A DNA stretch of 64,000 nucleotides from Kineosphaera sp032229625 (GCA_032229625.1 JAVTVZ010000018.1:37159-101158); one strand, 5' to 3'; shown: positions 27,013 to 35,871, counted from the first letter of the stretch. Notes: a model not told the origin generated them from the letters alone. Numbers and translations: made by a program.

Positions 27013-28014
27013 TTAGTGCTTCTCCGGTTTGCGCTCGCGGGCCATGAGCGCGTCGGCGATGAGCTGCGGGCGGTAGCCGTGGTGCACGATCGCGACGACG
27101 GCCTCGCAGATCGGCATGTCGACGCCGTGGGCCTGGCCCAGGGCCAGCACCGACTCGCTCGACGTCACCCCTTCGGCGGTCTGCTTGAGGGCGGCGACGA
27201 CGTCGGCCAGGGACTCCCCGCGGCCCAGGCCGACCCCGACGCGGTGGTTGCGCGAGAGGGGCGACATGCACGTCGCGATGAGGTCGCCGACCCCGGCGAG
27301 GCCGGAGAACGTGCCCGGTTGCGCGCCGAGGGCCACCCCGAGACGGACGGTCTCGGCGAGCCCGCGGGTGATGATCGTCGCCTTCGTGTTGTCCCCCAGG
27401 CCCATGCCCTCGGCGATGCCGACGGCGACGGCGACGACGTTCTTCGTCGCGCCGCCCAGCTCGGCGCCGACGACGTCGGTGTCGGTGTAGGTGCGGAAGT
27501 AGGGCGTCGCGCACGTCTCGGCGACGAACTCGGCGGTGTGCCGGTCGGCGCAGGCGACGACGCTCGCGGCGGGCTGTTGCGCGGCGATCTCGCGGGCCAG
27601 GTTGGGCCCGGAGACGACGACGAGCCGGTCCGGTGTCGCGCCGGTGACGTCGGCGATGACCTGCGACATCCGCAGCGACGTGCCGAGCTCGACGCCCTTC
27701 ATGAGCGAGACGATCGGCGCGCGGCACCCCGTCGGCCACGGCCACGCGGCGAGGTTGTCGCGCAGTCGCTGACTCGGGACCGCGAGGACGACCATGTCGG
27801 CGCCGTCGAGCGCGTAGGCCGCGTCGGCGGTCGCTTCGACCTGGTCCGGCAGCACGAGATCGGGCAGATAGTCGGCGTTGACCCGGGTCTGCTGGATCGC
27901 CTCGGCGAGCTCGCGGCGCCGCCCCCAGAGGCGCACCTCGTTGCCCGCGTCGGCCAGGACGGCCGAGAAGGCCGTGCCCCAGCTTCCGGTGCCGAAGACC
28001 GCGACGCGACGCAT
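27013..28014 (-). CDS. gpsA: Glycerol-3-phosphate dehydrogenase [NAD(P)+]
   Basis: Makes sn-glycerol-3-phosphate from dihydroxyacetone phosphate for phospholipid synthesis. 333 residues. Rossmann motif VAVFGTGSWGTAFSAVLADA, SLMKGVELGTSLRMSQVIAD, substrate lysine region VSGPNLAREIA and ATKNVVAVAVGIAEGMGLGD, and AGVGDLIATCMSPLSRNHRV. Its ATG shares one base with the plsC stop (TGATG), so the two lipid genes are coupled. Confidence 0.97.
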   Translation of the reverse strand: MRRVAVFGTGSWGTAFSAVLADAGNEVRLWGRRRELAEAIQQTRVNADYLPDLVLPDQVEATADAAYALDGADMVVLAVPSQRLRDNLAAWPWPTGCRAPIVSLMKGVELGTSLRMSQVIADVTGATPDRLVVVSGPNLAREIAAQQPAASVVACADRHTAEFVAETCATPYFRTYTDTDVVGAELGGATKNVVAVAVGIAEGMGLGDNTKATIITRGLAETVRLGVALGAQPGTFSGLAGVGDLIATCMSPLSRNHRVGVGLGRGESLADVVAALKQTAEGVTSSESVLALGQAHGVDMPICEAVVAIVHHGYRPQLIADALMARERKPEKH

Positions 28015-28802
28015 CACTTCACCTCCGTGGACGGCAGTGGCATCCGGCGCCCGGCGGCCGGATCCCACAGGTCGGTGGGCGCGGGCAGCTCCCGCAGGCG
28101 GGCGACCCCGGCGGTGATGGCCGCCATGATCCGGGCGGTCGCGGCGTGCAGCGCCGCCGGGGTGATCGTGCGCGCGCGCAGATCGTCGAGGTCGACCGGC
28201 GGTCCGAGCAGCATGTGCATCGTGGGGCGACCCCACAGCCGCAGCGTGCCGTCGGCGTCGAGCAGCGCGCGGGCACCCCACTGCGCGAGCGGCAGCACCG
28301 GCACGCCGACCTCGAGCGCGAGTCGGGCCGCGCCCGTCTTGCCCCGCATCGGCCAGCCGAGCGGGTCCTTGGTGATCGTGCTCTCGGGCATGATGACGAC
28401 GCACTTGCCCTCCCCGACGGCGTGCACCGCGTCGCGGTAGGCGTCGGCCGCGCGACCGTCCCCGCGGTGCACGGGCACCTGTCCGGTCGCCGCCAACCAC
28501 CGCCCGAGGACGGGCACTTCGAAGAGCGACGCCTTGCCCAGGAAGTAGGGCGGATGCCCGCTGTCGTAGAGGAAGTGCGCCACCGCGAAGGGGTCGGCGT
28601 GGGAGATGTGGTTGACCGCGACGACACACCCCCCGTCGGCGGGCAGATGCTCCGCGCCGCGCCAGTCACGTCGGGTCAGGACGGTCATCACGGGCCGGAC
28701 GAGCCCGACCGCGCGACGGTAGGCGAAGGTGGGCGTCGGCCCGGCGAGCGCGCCGCGCGTGCCTGCTGCACCCACGTGACCTCCTGTCTCGACCACCGTC
28801 AT
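28014..28802 (-). CDS. plsC: 1-acyl-sn-glycerol-3-phosphate acyltransferase
   Basis: Adds the second acyl chain to lysophosphatidic acid. 262 residues from the ATG at 28802. Acyltransferase block I is VVAVNHISHADPFAVAHFLY (HxxxxD variant NHISHAD), block III-like VIMPESTITKDPLGWPMRGK and hydrophobic VPVLPLAQWGA. It directly precedes gpsA, linking supply of glycerol-3-phosphate to acylation. The promoter lies in the 217-base divergent gap with cofC. Confidence 0.93.
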   Translation of the reverse strand: MTVVETGGHVGAAGTRGALAGPTPTFAYRRAVGLVRPVMTVLTRRDWRGAEHLPADGGCVVAVNHISHADPFAVAHFLYDSGHPPYFLGKASLFEVPVLGRWLAATGQVPVHRGDGRAADAYRDAVHAVGEGKCVVIMPESTITKDPLGWPMRGKTGAARLALEVGVPVLPLAQWGARALLDADGTLRLWGRPTMHMLLGPPVDLDDLRARTITPAALHAATARIMAAITAGVARLRELPAPTDLWDPAAGRRMPLPSTEVK

Positions 28803-29019
28803 CGGGTCACCTGCCGCCGGGCGCGCCCAGGGCCACCTCCGGCGCGACGGGCGTGCCGGCGCCGATCCTGTCGGCCCCGGCCGCGGCCCTAACCGCGGCG
28901 CCCGGGGTGCCCGGGGCACTCGACGCGTCGTGTCGCGCGGGTGACCGGGGCTGCGCCGGTCGCCTCGGCTGCGGCCCCGAGGAGTCACCCTACCCAGGCC
29001 GGTGCGAGGATCTGGTGGT

Positions 29020-29673
29020 GTGAACGCCCTCGGTGATCCCAGGTGGAGCGTCATCGTCCCGGTCAAGGGGCCTCGGACCGGCAAGTCGCGACTCGCGGAC
29101 GCCGCGGGGCCGAGGCGAGCCGGGCTGGCGCTCGCGCTGGCGCTCGACACGCTCGCGGCGGTGGCCGCGACGCCGCGCGTGCGACTCGTCGTCGTCACCC
29201 CCGACCCGGTGGTCTCGGCCGAGGCGGCCCGGATGGGCGCGCTCGTGGTCGGTGACGACGGCACGAGCCTGAGCGCCGCGCTCACTGCGGGAGTGCGCGC
29301 CGCGGTCGAGGACGAGCGGCACGGCCCGGAGCCGGCGGTCGCGATCCTGCTCGGCGACCTCCCGGCCCTGCGACCGCAGGACCTGCAGACCGCGCTCGCG
29401 GCGTGCACCCGCGCGCGGACCGCCTTCGTGCCCGACGCCGAGGGGACGGGCAGCGTGCTGTTGGCCTCCATCGACCCCGCTCATCTCCAACCTGCGTTCG
29501 GCCCGGAATCGGCTGTGGCACACGCGACGTCGGCCGCGCGCCTGGACCTGGATCTGCCGCGGCTGCGCCGCGACGTCGACAACGCCGAGGATCTCGCCGC
29601 CGCTGTCGCGCTCGGTGTCGGCGCGCGCACCGCCGAGGTGCTCGACGACCTCTGCGGAGTCGTCGACGGCTGA
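29020..29673 (+). CDS. cofC: 2-phospho-L-lactate (phosphoenolpyruvate) guanylyltransferase CofC
   Basis: Nucleotidyltransferase for coenzyme F420 synthesis. 217 residues from the GTG at 29020. WSVIVPVKGPRTGKSRLADA is the GTP-binding start, VVVTPDPVVSAEAARMGALV the core, ILLGDLPALRPQDLQTAL the metal site, and FGPESAVAHATSAARLDLDL with RRDVDNAEDL the C-terminal signature. It shows the organism makes F420, common in actinobacteria. Followed by the long hairpin at 29784. Confidence 0.94.
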   Translation: MNALGDPRWSVIVPVKGPRTGKSRLADAAGPRRAGLALALALDTLAAVAATPRVRLVVVTPDPVVSAEAARMGALVVGDDGTSLSAALTAGVRAAVEDERHGPEPAVAILLGDLPALRPQDLQTALAACTRARTAFVPDAEGTGSVLLASIDPAHLQPAFGPESAVAHATSAARLDLDLPRLRRDVDNAEDLAAAVALGVGARTAEVLDDLCGVVDG

Positions 29674-29783
29674 CACCGGCACGGGCGCCCGGCGGCCCGG
29701 GCACGGCCGCGTGTCACGGCCCTGGCCATGACACGGCACGACCCTGGCCCGCACGACCGTGGCCCGGCACGATCGTGACGACG

Positions 29784-29828
29784 CGATGGGCGGGGTGAGC
29801 CGCGGTGGCGAGCTCACCCCGCCCATCG
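29784..29828. terminator. 17-bp perfect hairpin between convergent cofC and hup
   Basis: CGATGGGCGGGGTGAGC at 29784-29800 is the exact complement of 29812-29828, with an 11-base loop. It lies between the 3' ends of cofC (+) and hup (-), so can serve both. No poly-T run follows, as is common in high-GC actinobacteria. Confidence 0.8.
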
Positions 29829-29951
29829 GGCGTGGCGCGAAGGGGCCGTCGCGGACCTCCTGGAGGGGTCGTGCTGTGAAGGTGGTCGGTGCGACGGGCG
29901 CCGGGTCGGTGGCCGGGTGACGTGGTGCCGCCCGGAGTGCCGAGGCGTCGC

Positions 29952-30356
29952 TCAGGCGCTCTTGCGGGTCTTGGTGCGCTTCGACTTGGCGGCCGCGATC
30001 GCGGCCTCCGCGCGGGCCCGCACGTCGGCGGCGGTGCCGGCGGCGGCGCGCGCCGCGGCGGGACCACCCTTGGGCAGGGTCGCGGGCTCGGCGACATACA
30101 TCTTGAAGGCGGTCCCGGGGCGGAACTTCGGGACGGCGGTGGACTCGATGCGCACCGAGTCACCCGTGCGCGGGTTGCGGCCGGTGCGGGCGGCACGGTC
30201 GACACGCTCGAACGTGCCGAAGCCGGTGATACCGACGCGGCCACCTCGGGCGACCTCGCGGATGATGACGTCGAAGATGGCCTCGAGGGCATCCGCGGCG
30301 GCCTTCTTGCCCCCGAGACGGTCCTCCAGTGCCTCGACCAGATCAGCCTTGTTCAC
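29952..30356 (-). CDS. hup: Nucleoid-associated protein HU with basic tail
   Basis: 134 residues from the GTG at 30356 (VNKADLVEALEDRLGG), preceded by GGAGGGAG. Residues ~1-92 are a complete HU fold with the DNA-bending arm ARTGRNPRTGDSVRIESTAV and PKFRPGTAFK. A ~40-residue Ala/Lys/Arg-rich tail (RARAEAAIAAAKSKRTKTRK) follows, as in actinobacterial HupB but shorter. It compacts DNA and shapes the nucleoid. Lies in the usual leuDC/cofC neighbourhood. Confidence 0.95.
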   Translation of the reverse strand: MNKADLVEALEDRLGGKKAAADALEAIFDVIIREVARGGRVGITGFGTFERVDRAARTGRNPRTGDSVRIESTAVPKFRPGTAFKMYVAEPATLPKGGPAAARAAAGTAADVRARAEAAIAAAKSKRTKTRKSA

Positions 30357-30906
30357 TCTTTTTCTCTCCCTCCAGAGCCGGTGGGCCGGCCTGATGCGCT
30401 GGCAAGAGCACCGCCCCGCGCGCCACATCCGTGTGCGTTCGGGCGACCGTCCGGGCGGGATGCCTGGTCGGCCGTGGTGTCGCGGTCCTCGACGACGAGC
30501 GCTGCGCCCGCGGGGCGGAGGGGTCCCGAGAGTTGCCGGGGACCCGCAGACGATGACGCTCTGGGGAAGCCGTGGCGACCCTCGACTTCGCTGCCCTATC
30601 GGCACGAACAGCGGTGACGGACAGAGGAATCCAGCGGGACGATCCGGGCATGCGCGACCCTGCATACCCCCTGAGAGCGATGAATGCGCAGGTCAGAGGC
30701 CAAAAGTCGATGTCGACAAGGGGCCGGTGCCGCCACGTCAGCGTCGTTGGTGCGGGCCGGAATCGGCCGGAACGAGGCGCTTCGCGATGCCCGCACGGAC
30801 CGAATCGGGGCAGCTCGGGGCCCACGGCGCGGCGCGAGCGGCCGGATCCGCGCACGCCCGGGGACCTGCCGCGGATCGAGCCGGTGTGTAGGGCAGGCTG
30901 GGCCCC
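30357..30906. other. 550-base intergenic region between hup and a membrane protein gene
   Basis: No gene that I can support. It must contain the hup promoter (leftward) and the 30907 promoter (rightward). Open frames crossing it have arginine/proline-rich translations with no family resemblance. Base composition is slightly less GC-rich near 30560-30730 than in flanking genes. Confidence 0.5.
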
Positions 30907-31320
30907 ATGGCAGGCGGCAGGGAGCTTCGATACGACACGCGCGACAACCGACCCCGGTGGATGCTCGTGGTGCTGTGGTTGATCCTGGTGATGTCGGTGG
31001 CCCAGGTCGCCGTCTCGTGGCTGCGGTGGGGGCTCACCGGCGTCACGGTGGTCGGCCTCTGCTGGCTGGCGTGGGTCCTGCTGCTGCTGGTCGTGCTGAC
31101 CGTGCGCACCGAGATCGTCGTCGACGCCCTCGGCGTGCGGCGGCGGCCCTACCTGCCGCGCATCGAGTGGGGCAACATCGCGGCCGTCAGCCGGCCGCGC
31201 CCGACGGATGAGTATGTGCGGCTCGTCTCGACGCGGGGACGACGGCGGGTACCCATCGGCATCCCGGCGAGCTACGCGCAGGAAGTCGCCAGGATCGGCG
31301 GCAAAGAGCTGCGGGACTGA
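30907..31320 (+). CDS. PH-domain-like two-pass membrane protein
   Basis: 137 residues. Two hydrophobic segments (WMLVVLWLILVMSVAQVAV at ~18-36 and GVTVVGLCWLAWVLLLLVVL at ~45-64) are followed by a short soluble domain: RTEIVVDALGVRRRPYLPRI, EWGNIAAVSRP, YVRLVSTRGRRRVPIGIP. This is the layout of the small bacterial PH-like membrane proteins of actinobacteria. Role unknown. Confidence 0.7.
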   Translation: MAGGRELRYDTRDNRPRWMLVVLWLILVMSVAQVAVSWLRWGLTGVTVVGLCWLAWVLLLLVVLTVRTEIVVDALGVRRRPYLPRIEWGNIAAVSRPRPTDEYVRLVSTRGRRRVPIGIPASYAQEVARIGGKELRD

Positions 31321-31385
31321 CGTGGCACCCGGCCGGCTCACGACGAGACGGAGCAGGAATCGAGACGAGCAGCCATGAGCACCGC

Positions 31386-31706
31386 ATGCTGACCGGGCAC
31401 TCGGCGAGCCCGGGAGTCGCGACGGGCCCGGCCCGGGTCGTGCGCGGTCCCGCGGATTTCACGACCGTGCGACCGGGCGACGTCCTGGTCTGCCGGGTCA
31501 CCGACCCGGCGTGGACGCCGCTCTTGCGGATCGCGGCAGCGGTCGTCACCGAGACCGGCGGGCTGCTCTCACACGCGGCGATCGTGGCCCGCGAGCTCGG
31601 CATCCCCGCGGTCCTGCGGGTCGCCCACGCGACCGAGCTGCTCGCCGACGCCGGCCCCGTCGAGGTCGACGGCTACGCCGGCACGGTGCGACCCGCGGGT
31701 CGCTGA
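31386..31706 (+). CDS. Stand-alone PEP-utilising-enzyme mobile (phosphohistidine swivel) domain
   Basis: 106 residues forming just the swivelling domain of PEP synthase/PPDK/rifampin phosphotransferase-type enzymes. The phospho-accepting histidine is in VTETGGLLSHAAIVARELG, followed by IPAVLRVAHATELL and VEVDGYAGTVR. The N-terminus GHSASPGVATGPARVVRG matches the usual domain start, so it is not an obvious truncation. No ATP-grasp or PEP-binding partner is adjacent. It could be a phosphocarrier for enzymes encoded elsewhere. Confidence 0.85.
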   Translation: MLTGHSASPGVATGPARVVRGPADFTTVRPGDVLVCRVTDPAWTPLLRIAAAVVTETGGLLSHAAIVARELGIPAVLRVAHATELLADAGPVEVDGYAGTVRPAGR

Positions 31707-31758
31707 TCCGGCGCAGGAGGGCGACTCGGGCGCAGGTCGGTGAGCCGGCGGTCCGCCG

Positions 31759-32634
31759 TCAGCGCGCGACGCTGCGGTCGGCCCCCGGGCCGAACGCCCG
31801 GGCCAGCAGCCACAGCAGACCCAGGCTGATGACGGGCGTGAGCGGGACCAGGACCCACATGAGCGGGGTCGTGAAGCCCGTGCCACCGACGGCGAGCAGC
31901 GCGGCGTTGATGGCGTTGGTCACGCTGTGCGCCAGGACCGGGATGTAGAACGATCCGGTCCACCAGTAGGCGAACGAGACGATGAGCCCGAAGATCAGCA
32001 GGAAGACGATCTGCCGGTCCTGACCCTCGCCCCCGTGGGCGACGGCGAAGAGGTAGGACGACACCAGCGCCGGGACCACGAACGCCAGGCGCCGCACCCA
32101 CGCCTGCCCCCGGCGCGCGAGCCAGTCGTGCAGGCCGCGGAAGATCAGGGCGCGATAGGCCATCTCCTCCCCCAGCGGCGCGGCGACGGCCAACGACAGG
32201 AGGAACGCGACGTCCCGCAGCGGTGTCTCGCCGAAGCCCACCTGCTGGGAGACCTGCCGACCGGATTCGGCGACGGACGGCAGCAGCCACTGGCCGACCG
32301 TGGCGATGACGACGAACGCGACACCGCAGGCCACTCCCAACGTCCACGGCCATGCCCGCTGCGAGACGACGAGCCCGAGGTCGCTGGGACGGTAGGTGCG
32401 CAGGCGCAGGAGGCGCAGCGCGAGCGCCCCGACGAGGAAGGTCGCGAACATCTGGACCGGCAGCCCGAGATACGACAGGTCCGCTCCCCCGGGTGCGGCC
32501 AGGAGCGCGGAGACGACGACGCCGAGGCCCACGCCGACCAGGCTCACGACGAAGCCCACGACGGCGTGGGAGATGCCCAGGCCGCCCGGCGCCAGCGCCG
32601 GTAGCAGCGGCGGCGTCTGCGCGGGTGCGTTCAT
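31759..32634 (-). CDS. CPBP family intramembrane glutamic endopeptidase
   Basis: 291 residues from the ATG at 32634 with about eight hydrophobic segments. The Abi/CAAX-like motifs are present: LGEEMAYRALIFRGL (EExxxR), FAVAHGGEG and VLAHSVTNAINAAL. By family it cleaves proteins within the membrane or matures peptides. No target gene is adjacent. Convergent with the swivel-domain gene. Confidence 0.9.
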   Translation of the reverse strand: MNAPAQTPPLLPALAPGGLGISHAVVGFVVSLVGVGLGVVVSALLAAPGGADLSYLGLPVQMFATFLVGALALRLLRLRTYRPSDLGLVVSQRAWPWTLGVACGVAFVVIATVGQWLLPSVAESGRQVSQQVGFGETPLRDVAFLLSLAVAAPLGEEMAYRALIFRGLHDWLARRGQAWVRRLAFVVPALVSSYLFAVAHGGEGQDRQIVFLLIFGLIVSFAYWWTGSFYIPVLAHSVTNAINAALLAVGGTGFTTPLMWVLVPLTPVISLGLLWLLARAFGPGADRSVAR

Positions 32635-32826
32635 GCTTGTCACAGTAGGTGGCCCACCACCGGTGGACCGCACGCCTCGCGTCCCTGATGGACGCAACCG
32701 GCCCCGGGCGGCGACATCGGTCTCCCCCGGTGGGTGGCCCGCACGCGAGCACGGACGACTCGGTGCCCTCGGCGGAGCCGGAGGAGGGAGGCGCAGGGCG
32801 TCTCGGAGTCCGTCAGCCCGTCGGCG

Positions 32827-33435
32827 TCAGCCGCGGTGGGCGGCGGGGGTGTCGATGACCGGCTTGAGCGGGGAGCGCGCCGCCTCGTAGGCGACGATGT
32901 CGGCCTCGTGACGCAACGACAGCGAGATGTCGTCGAGGCCCTCGAGCAGGCGCCACCGGATGTAGTCGTCGACCTCGAAGGGCACGACGTGCTCGCGGCA
33001 GGTGATCGTGCGCTCGCCCAGGTCGACGGTCAACGACACGCCCGGCTCCTGCTCGAGCAGCTTCCACAACAGCTCGACGTCCTCCTGCGCGACCTGCGCG
33101 GTGAGCAGACCGGCCTTGCCGGAGTTGCCACGGAAGATGTCGGCGAAGCGCGAGGAGATGACGACGCGGAAGCCGTAGTCCTGCAGGGCCCAGACCGCGT
33201 GCTCACGGGAGGAGCCGGTGCCGAAGTCGGGCCCGGCGACGAGCACCGAGGCGTCCGCGTAGACGGGCTGGTTGAGCAGGAAGTCGGGGTCGCCCCGCCA
33301 GGCGGCGAAGAGCGCGTCCTCGAAGCCCGTGCGCGTCACCCGCTTGAGGTAGACGGCCGGGATGATCTGATCGGTGTCGACGTTGCTGCGGCGCAGCGGC
33401 ACGCCGACGCCGGTGTGGGTCGTGAACTTCTCCAT
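32827..33435 (-). CDS. leuD: 3-isopropylmalate dehydratase small subunit
   Basis: Swivel subunit of isopropylmalate isomerase (leucine synthesis). 202 residues: MEKFTTHTGVGVPLRRSNVD, IIPAVYLKRVTRTGF, GPDFGTGSSREHAVWALQDY and FADIFRGNSGKAGLL are family signatures. Starts three bases after the leuC stop. Confidence 0.97.
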   Translation of the reverse strand: MEKFTTHTGVGVPLRRSNVDTDQIIPAVYLKRVTRTGFEDALFAAWRGDPDFLLNQPVYADASVLVAGPDFGTGSSREHAVWALQDYGFRVVISSRFADIFRGNSGKAGLLTAQVAQEDVELLWKLLEQEPGVSLTVDLGERTITCREHVVPFEVDDYIRWRLLEGLDDISLSLRHEADIVAYEAARSPLKPVIDTPAAHRG

Positions 33436-33438
33436 CGC

Positions 33439-34836
33439 TCAGACCTCCTGCAGATCGGCGGGGCTGGACAGCCGGCCGCGGACGGCGGTCGCGGCGGCGA
33501 CCATGGGGCTGACGAGGTGGGTGCGCCCACCCTTGCCCTGGCGGCCCTCGAAGTTGCGGTTGCTCGTCGAGGCGCAGCGCTCGCCGGGGGCGAGCTGGTC
33601 GGGGTTCATGCCCAGACACATGGAGCAGCCCGCGAGTCGCCACTCGGCGCCGGCCGCGCGGAACACCGCGTCGAGCCCCTCGCTCTCGGCCTGCGCGCGC
33701 ACGGCCATCGAGCCGGGCACGACGAGCATCCGCACACCGTCGGCGACGTGCCGCTCGCGCAGGATGTCGGCGACCTCGCGCAGGTCCTCGATGCGGCCGT
33801 TGGTGCACGAGCCGACGAAGACCGTGTCGACCTCGATGTCGCGCAGCGGCGTGCCGGGCTCCAGACCCATGTAGTCGAGGGCGCGGCGGGTGCCTTCGCG
33901 CTGGTCGTCGGGCTGGGCCGCCGGGTCGGGCACGCTCGCGCTCAGCGGCAGCCCCTGGCCGGGATTGGTGCCCCACGTGACGTACGGGGTGAGCGTGTCG
34001 GCGTCGAGCACGACCTCGGCGTCGAACGTCGCGTCGTCGTCGGTGCGCAGCTCGCGCCACTGGGCGACCGCCGCGTCCCAGTCGTCACCGACCGGCGCAT
34101 ACTCGCGCCCTTGCAGGTAGGCGAAGGTCGTCTCGTCGGGCGCGATCATGCCCGCGCGTGCGCCGGCCTCGATCGACATGTTGCAGATCGTCATCCGGGC
34201 CTCCATCGACAAGGCCTCGATCGCGTTGCCGCGGTATTCGATGACGTACCCCTGGCCGCCGCCGGTGCCGATCTCGGAGATCACGGCCAGGATGATGTCC
34301 TTGCTGGTCACGCCGGGCGCGAGAGTGCCGTCCACCGTCACCGCGAGGGTCTTGAAGGGGCGCAGCGGGAGCGTCTGGGTCGCCATGACGTGCTCGACCT
34401 CGCTCGTCCCGATGCCGAAGGCCAGGGCCCCGAAGGCGCCGTGCGTCGAGGTGTGGCTGTCGCCGCAGACGATCGTCATGCCCGGCTGGGTGACACCGAG
34501 CTGCGGGCCGATGATGTGCACGATGCCCTGACGCTCGTCGCCCATCGAGTGCAGCGTGACCCCGAACTCCGCGCAGTTGCGGCGCAGCGTCTCGACCTGC
34601 GTGCGACTCGTGAGGTCCGTGATGGGACCGGGCGTCGTCGGGACGTTGTGGTCCTCGGTGGCGAGCGTGAGGTCGGGGCGTCGCAGCGGGCGACCCGCGA
34701 GCCGCAGCCCGTCGAACGCCTGCGGGCTCGTCACCTCGTGCACGAGGTGGAGATCGATATAGAGCAAGTCCGGCTCGCCCTGTGCGGACCGCACGACGTG
34801 CTGATCCCAGACCTTCTCGGCCAGTGTGCGTCCCAT
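33439..34836 (-). CDS. leuC: 3-isopropylmalate dehydratase large subunit
   Basis: [4Fe-4S] subunit of isopropylmalate isomerase. 465 residues from the ATG at 34836 (MGRTLAEKVWDQHVVRSAQG), preceded by GGGAGGGA. Cluster cysteines are in FVGSCTNGRIEDL and GCSMCLGMNPD; IVCGDSHTSTHGAFGALAFG is the aconitase-family signature. The 155-base region between it and divergent ndgR carries the likely shared control site. Confidence 0.97.
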   Translation of the reverse strand: MGRTLAEKVWDQHVVRSAQGEPDLLYIDLHLVHEVTSPQAFDGLRLAGRPLRRPDLTLATEDHNVPTTPGPITDLTSRTQVETLRRNCAEFGVTLHSMGDERQGIVHIIGPQLGVTQPGMTIVCGDSHTSTHGAFGALAFGIGTSEVEHVMATQTLPLRPFKTLAVTVDGTLAPGVTSKDIILAVISEIGTGGGQGYVIEYRGNAIEALSMEARMTICNMSIEAGARAGMIAPDETTFAYLQGREYAPVGDDWDAAVAQWRELRTDDDATFDAEVVLDADTLTPYVTWGTNPGQGLPLSASVPDPAAQPDDQREGTRRALDYMGLEPGTPLRDIEVDTVFVGSCTNGRIEDLREVADILRERHVADGVRMLVVPGSMAVRAQAESEGLDAVFRAAGAEWRLAGCSMCLGMNPDQLAPGERCASTSNRNFEGRQGKGGRTHLVSPMVAAATAVRGRLSSPADLQEV

Positions 34837-34967
34837 GCCGTATCCCTCCCGGCGCGTCTGCCCGCGTCTGCTCACATCCTGTCCCGGGCCGATCGGCGGG
34901 CCGGATGTGACCCACTCCCCCGGGCTCTACGGGAAGCTTCCGCCAGTTTCAGGATATGGCGAGCTTG

Positions 34968-34986
34968 CGTCTCAGGCTATGAGACG
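34968..34986. promoter_or_regulatory. Inverted-repeat operator between leuC and ndgR
   Basis: CGTCTCA-GGCTA-TGAGACG: perfect 7-bp arms around a 5-base spacer. It covers the probable -10 of ndgR (TATGAG at 34978-34983) and lies ~130 bases upstream of leuC. By analogy with NdgR/LtbR, which control leuCD from the divergent region, this is the best candidate for the regulator's own binding site. Confidence 0.6.
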
Positions 34987-34991
34987 TCACA

Positions 34992-35753
34992 ATGCCAGGT
35001 ATGGAAAGCACTAGCGGAGTGGGGGTCCTCGACAAGGCCGCCACGGTGCTCAGCGCCCTGGAGGCGGGGCCGTCCACGCTCGCGCAGCTCGTCCAGAGCA
35101 CCGGGCTGGCCCGGCCGACGGCGCATCGCCTGGCGGTCGCGCTCGAGCATCACCGGCTCGTCTCGCGCGACATGCAGGGGCGCTTCATCCTCGGGCCGCG
35201 TCTGGCGGAGCTCGCGGCCGCGGCCGGCGAGGACCGGCTGCTCGCCGCCGCGGGGGCCGTGCTGGGGGCGCTGCGGGACCACACGAGCGAGTCGGCGCAG
35301 CTCTTCCGCCGCCAGGGCGACATGCGCATCTGCGTCGCCGCCGCCGAGCGCCCCATGGGCCTGCGCGACTCCATCCCCGTCGGCGCGACGCTGTCGATGC
35401 TCGCCGGGTCGGCCGCGCAGGTGCTGCTCGCCTGGGAGGAGCCCGATCGCCTGCACCGCGGCCTGCAGGGCGCCGAATTCACCGCCACGACCCTGTCGGC
35501 CGTCCGCCGTCGCGGCTGGTCGCAGAGCGTCGGCGAGCGCGAGCCCGGCGTCGCGTCGGTCTCGGCGCCGGTGCGCAACCCTGCCGGGCGCGTCATCGCG
35601 GCCGTGTCGATCTCCGGGCCCATCGAGCGCGTCTCGCGCCAGCCGGGGCGCCTGCACGCGGCGACCGTCGTCGCCGGGGCCAACAAGCTCACCGAGGTGC
35701 TCGCCCGCGCCCACGCTCAGCAGCAGGCCGCCGGCGACTCCCGGCACCACTGA
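34992..35753 (+). CDS. ndgR: IclR-family regulator of leucine/amino-acid genes (NdgR/LtbR-like)
   Basis: 253 residues from the ATG at 34992, which lies 8 bases after TATGAG and so could be leaderless; an ATG at 35001 is the alternative. N-terminal winged helix (GVLDKAATVLSALEAGPSTL, LVQSTGLARPTAHRLAVALE) and C-terminal effector domain (IPVGATLSMLAGSAAQVLLA, ASVSAPVRNPAGRVIAAVSI, SGPIERVSRQPGRL). Divergence from leuCD is the hallmark of NdgR (Streptomyces) and LtbR (Corynebacterium), regulators of leucine and other amino-acid pathways. Confidence 0.88.
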   Translation: MPGMESTSGVGVLDKAATVLSALEAGPSTLAQLVQSTGLARPTAHRLAVALEHHRLVSRDMQGRFILGPRLAELAAAAGEDRLLAAAGAVLGALRDHTSESAQLFRRQGDMRICVAAAERPMGLRDSIPVGATLSMLAGSAAQVLLAWEEPDRLHRGLQGAEFTATTLSAVRRRGWSQSVGEREPGVASVSAPVRNPAGRVIAAVSISGPIERVSRQPGRLHAATVVAGANKLTEVLARAHAQQQAAGDSRHH

Positions 35754-35757
35754 TCGC

Positions 35758-35817
35758 ACCGGCGCTGATCGCCCTCTGCGGGGGGGAACCGGCGCTGATC
35801 GCCCCCTGCGGGGGGAA
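35758..35817. repeat. Two tandem 30-bp repeats after ndgR
   Basis: Copies at 35758-35787 and 35788-35817 begin ACCGGCGCTGATCGCC and differ at two positions. They start five bases after the ndgR stop and end just before its terminator. Confidence 0.9.
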
Positions 35818-35834
35818 ACGCCCCGAGACAGCAT

Positions 35835-35865
35835 GAAACCCCCGGAGCATTGCTCCGGGGGTTTC
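35835..35865. terminator. Rho-independent terminator of ndgR
   Basis: GAAACCCCCGGAGCA at 35835-35849 pairs perfectly with 35851-35865 and is followed by CTCGTTGT. Six bases separate it from the 3' end of tRNA-Glu on the other strand, so it probably also ends the tRNA transcript (the minus-strand arm ends in TTTC). Confidence 0.92.
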
Positions 35866-35871
35866 TCGTTG

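Noticed and set aside
30572..30982. Plus-strand frame in the hup upstream region
   Set aside because: It overlaps the start of the better-supported membrane protein at 30907, and its Arg/Pro-rich translation has no recognisable features.
34837..34991. Leucine leader peptide/attenuator before leuC
   Set aside because: No short frame rich in leucine codons and no terminator with a T-tract; the divergent regulator and inverted repeat explain control better.
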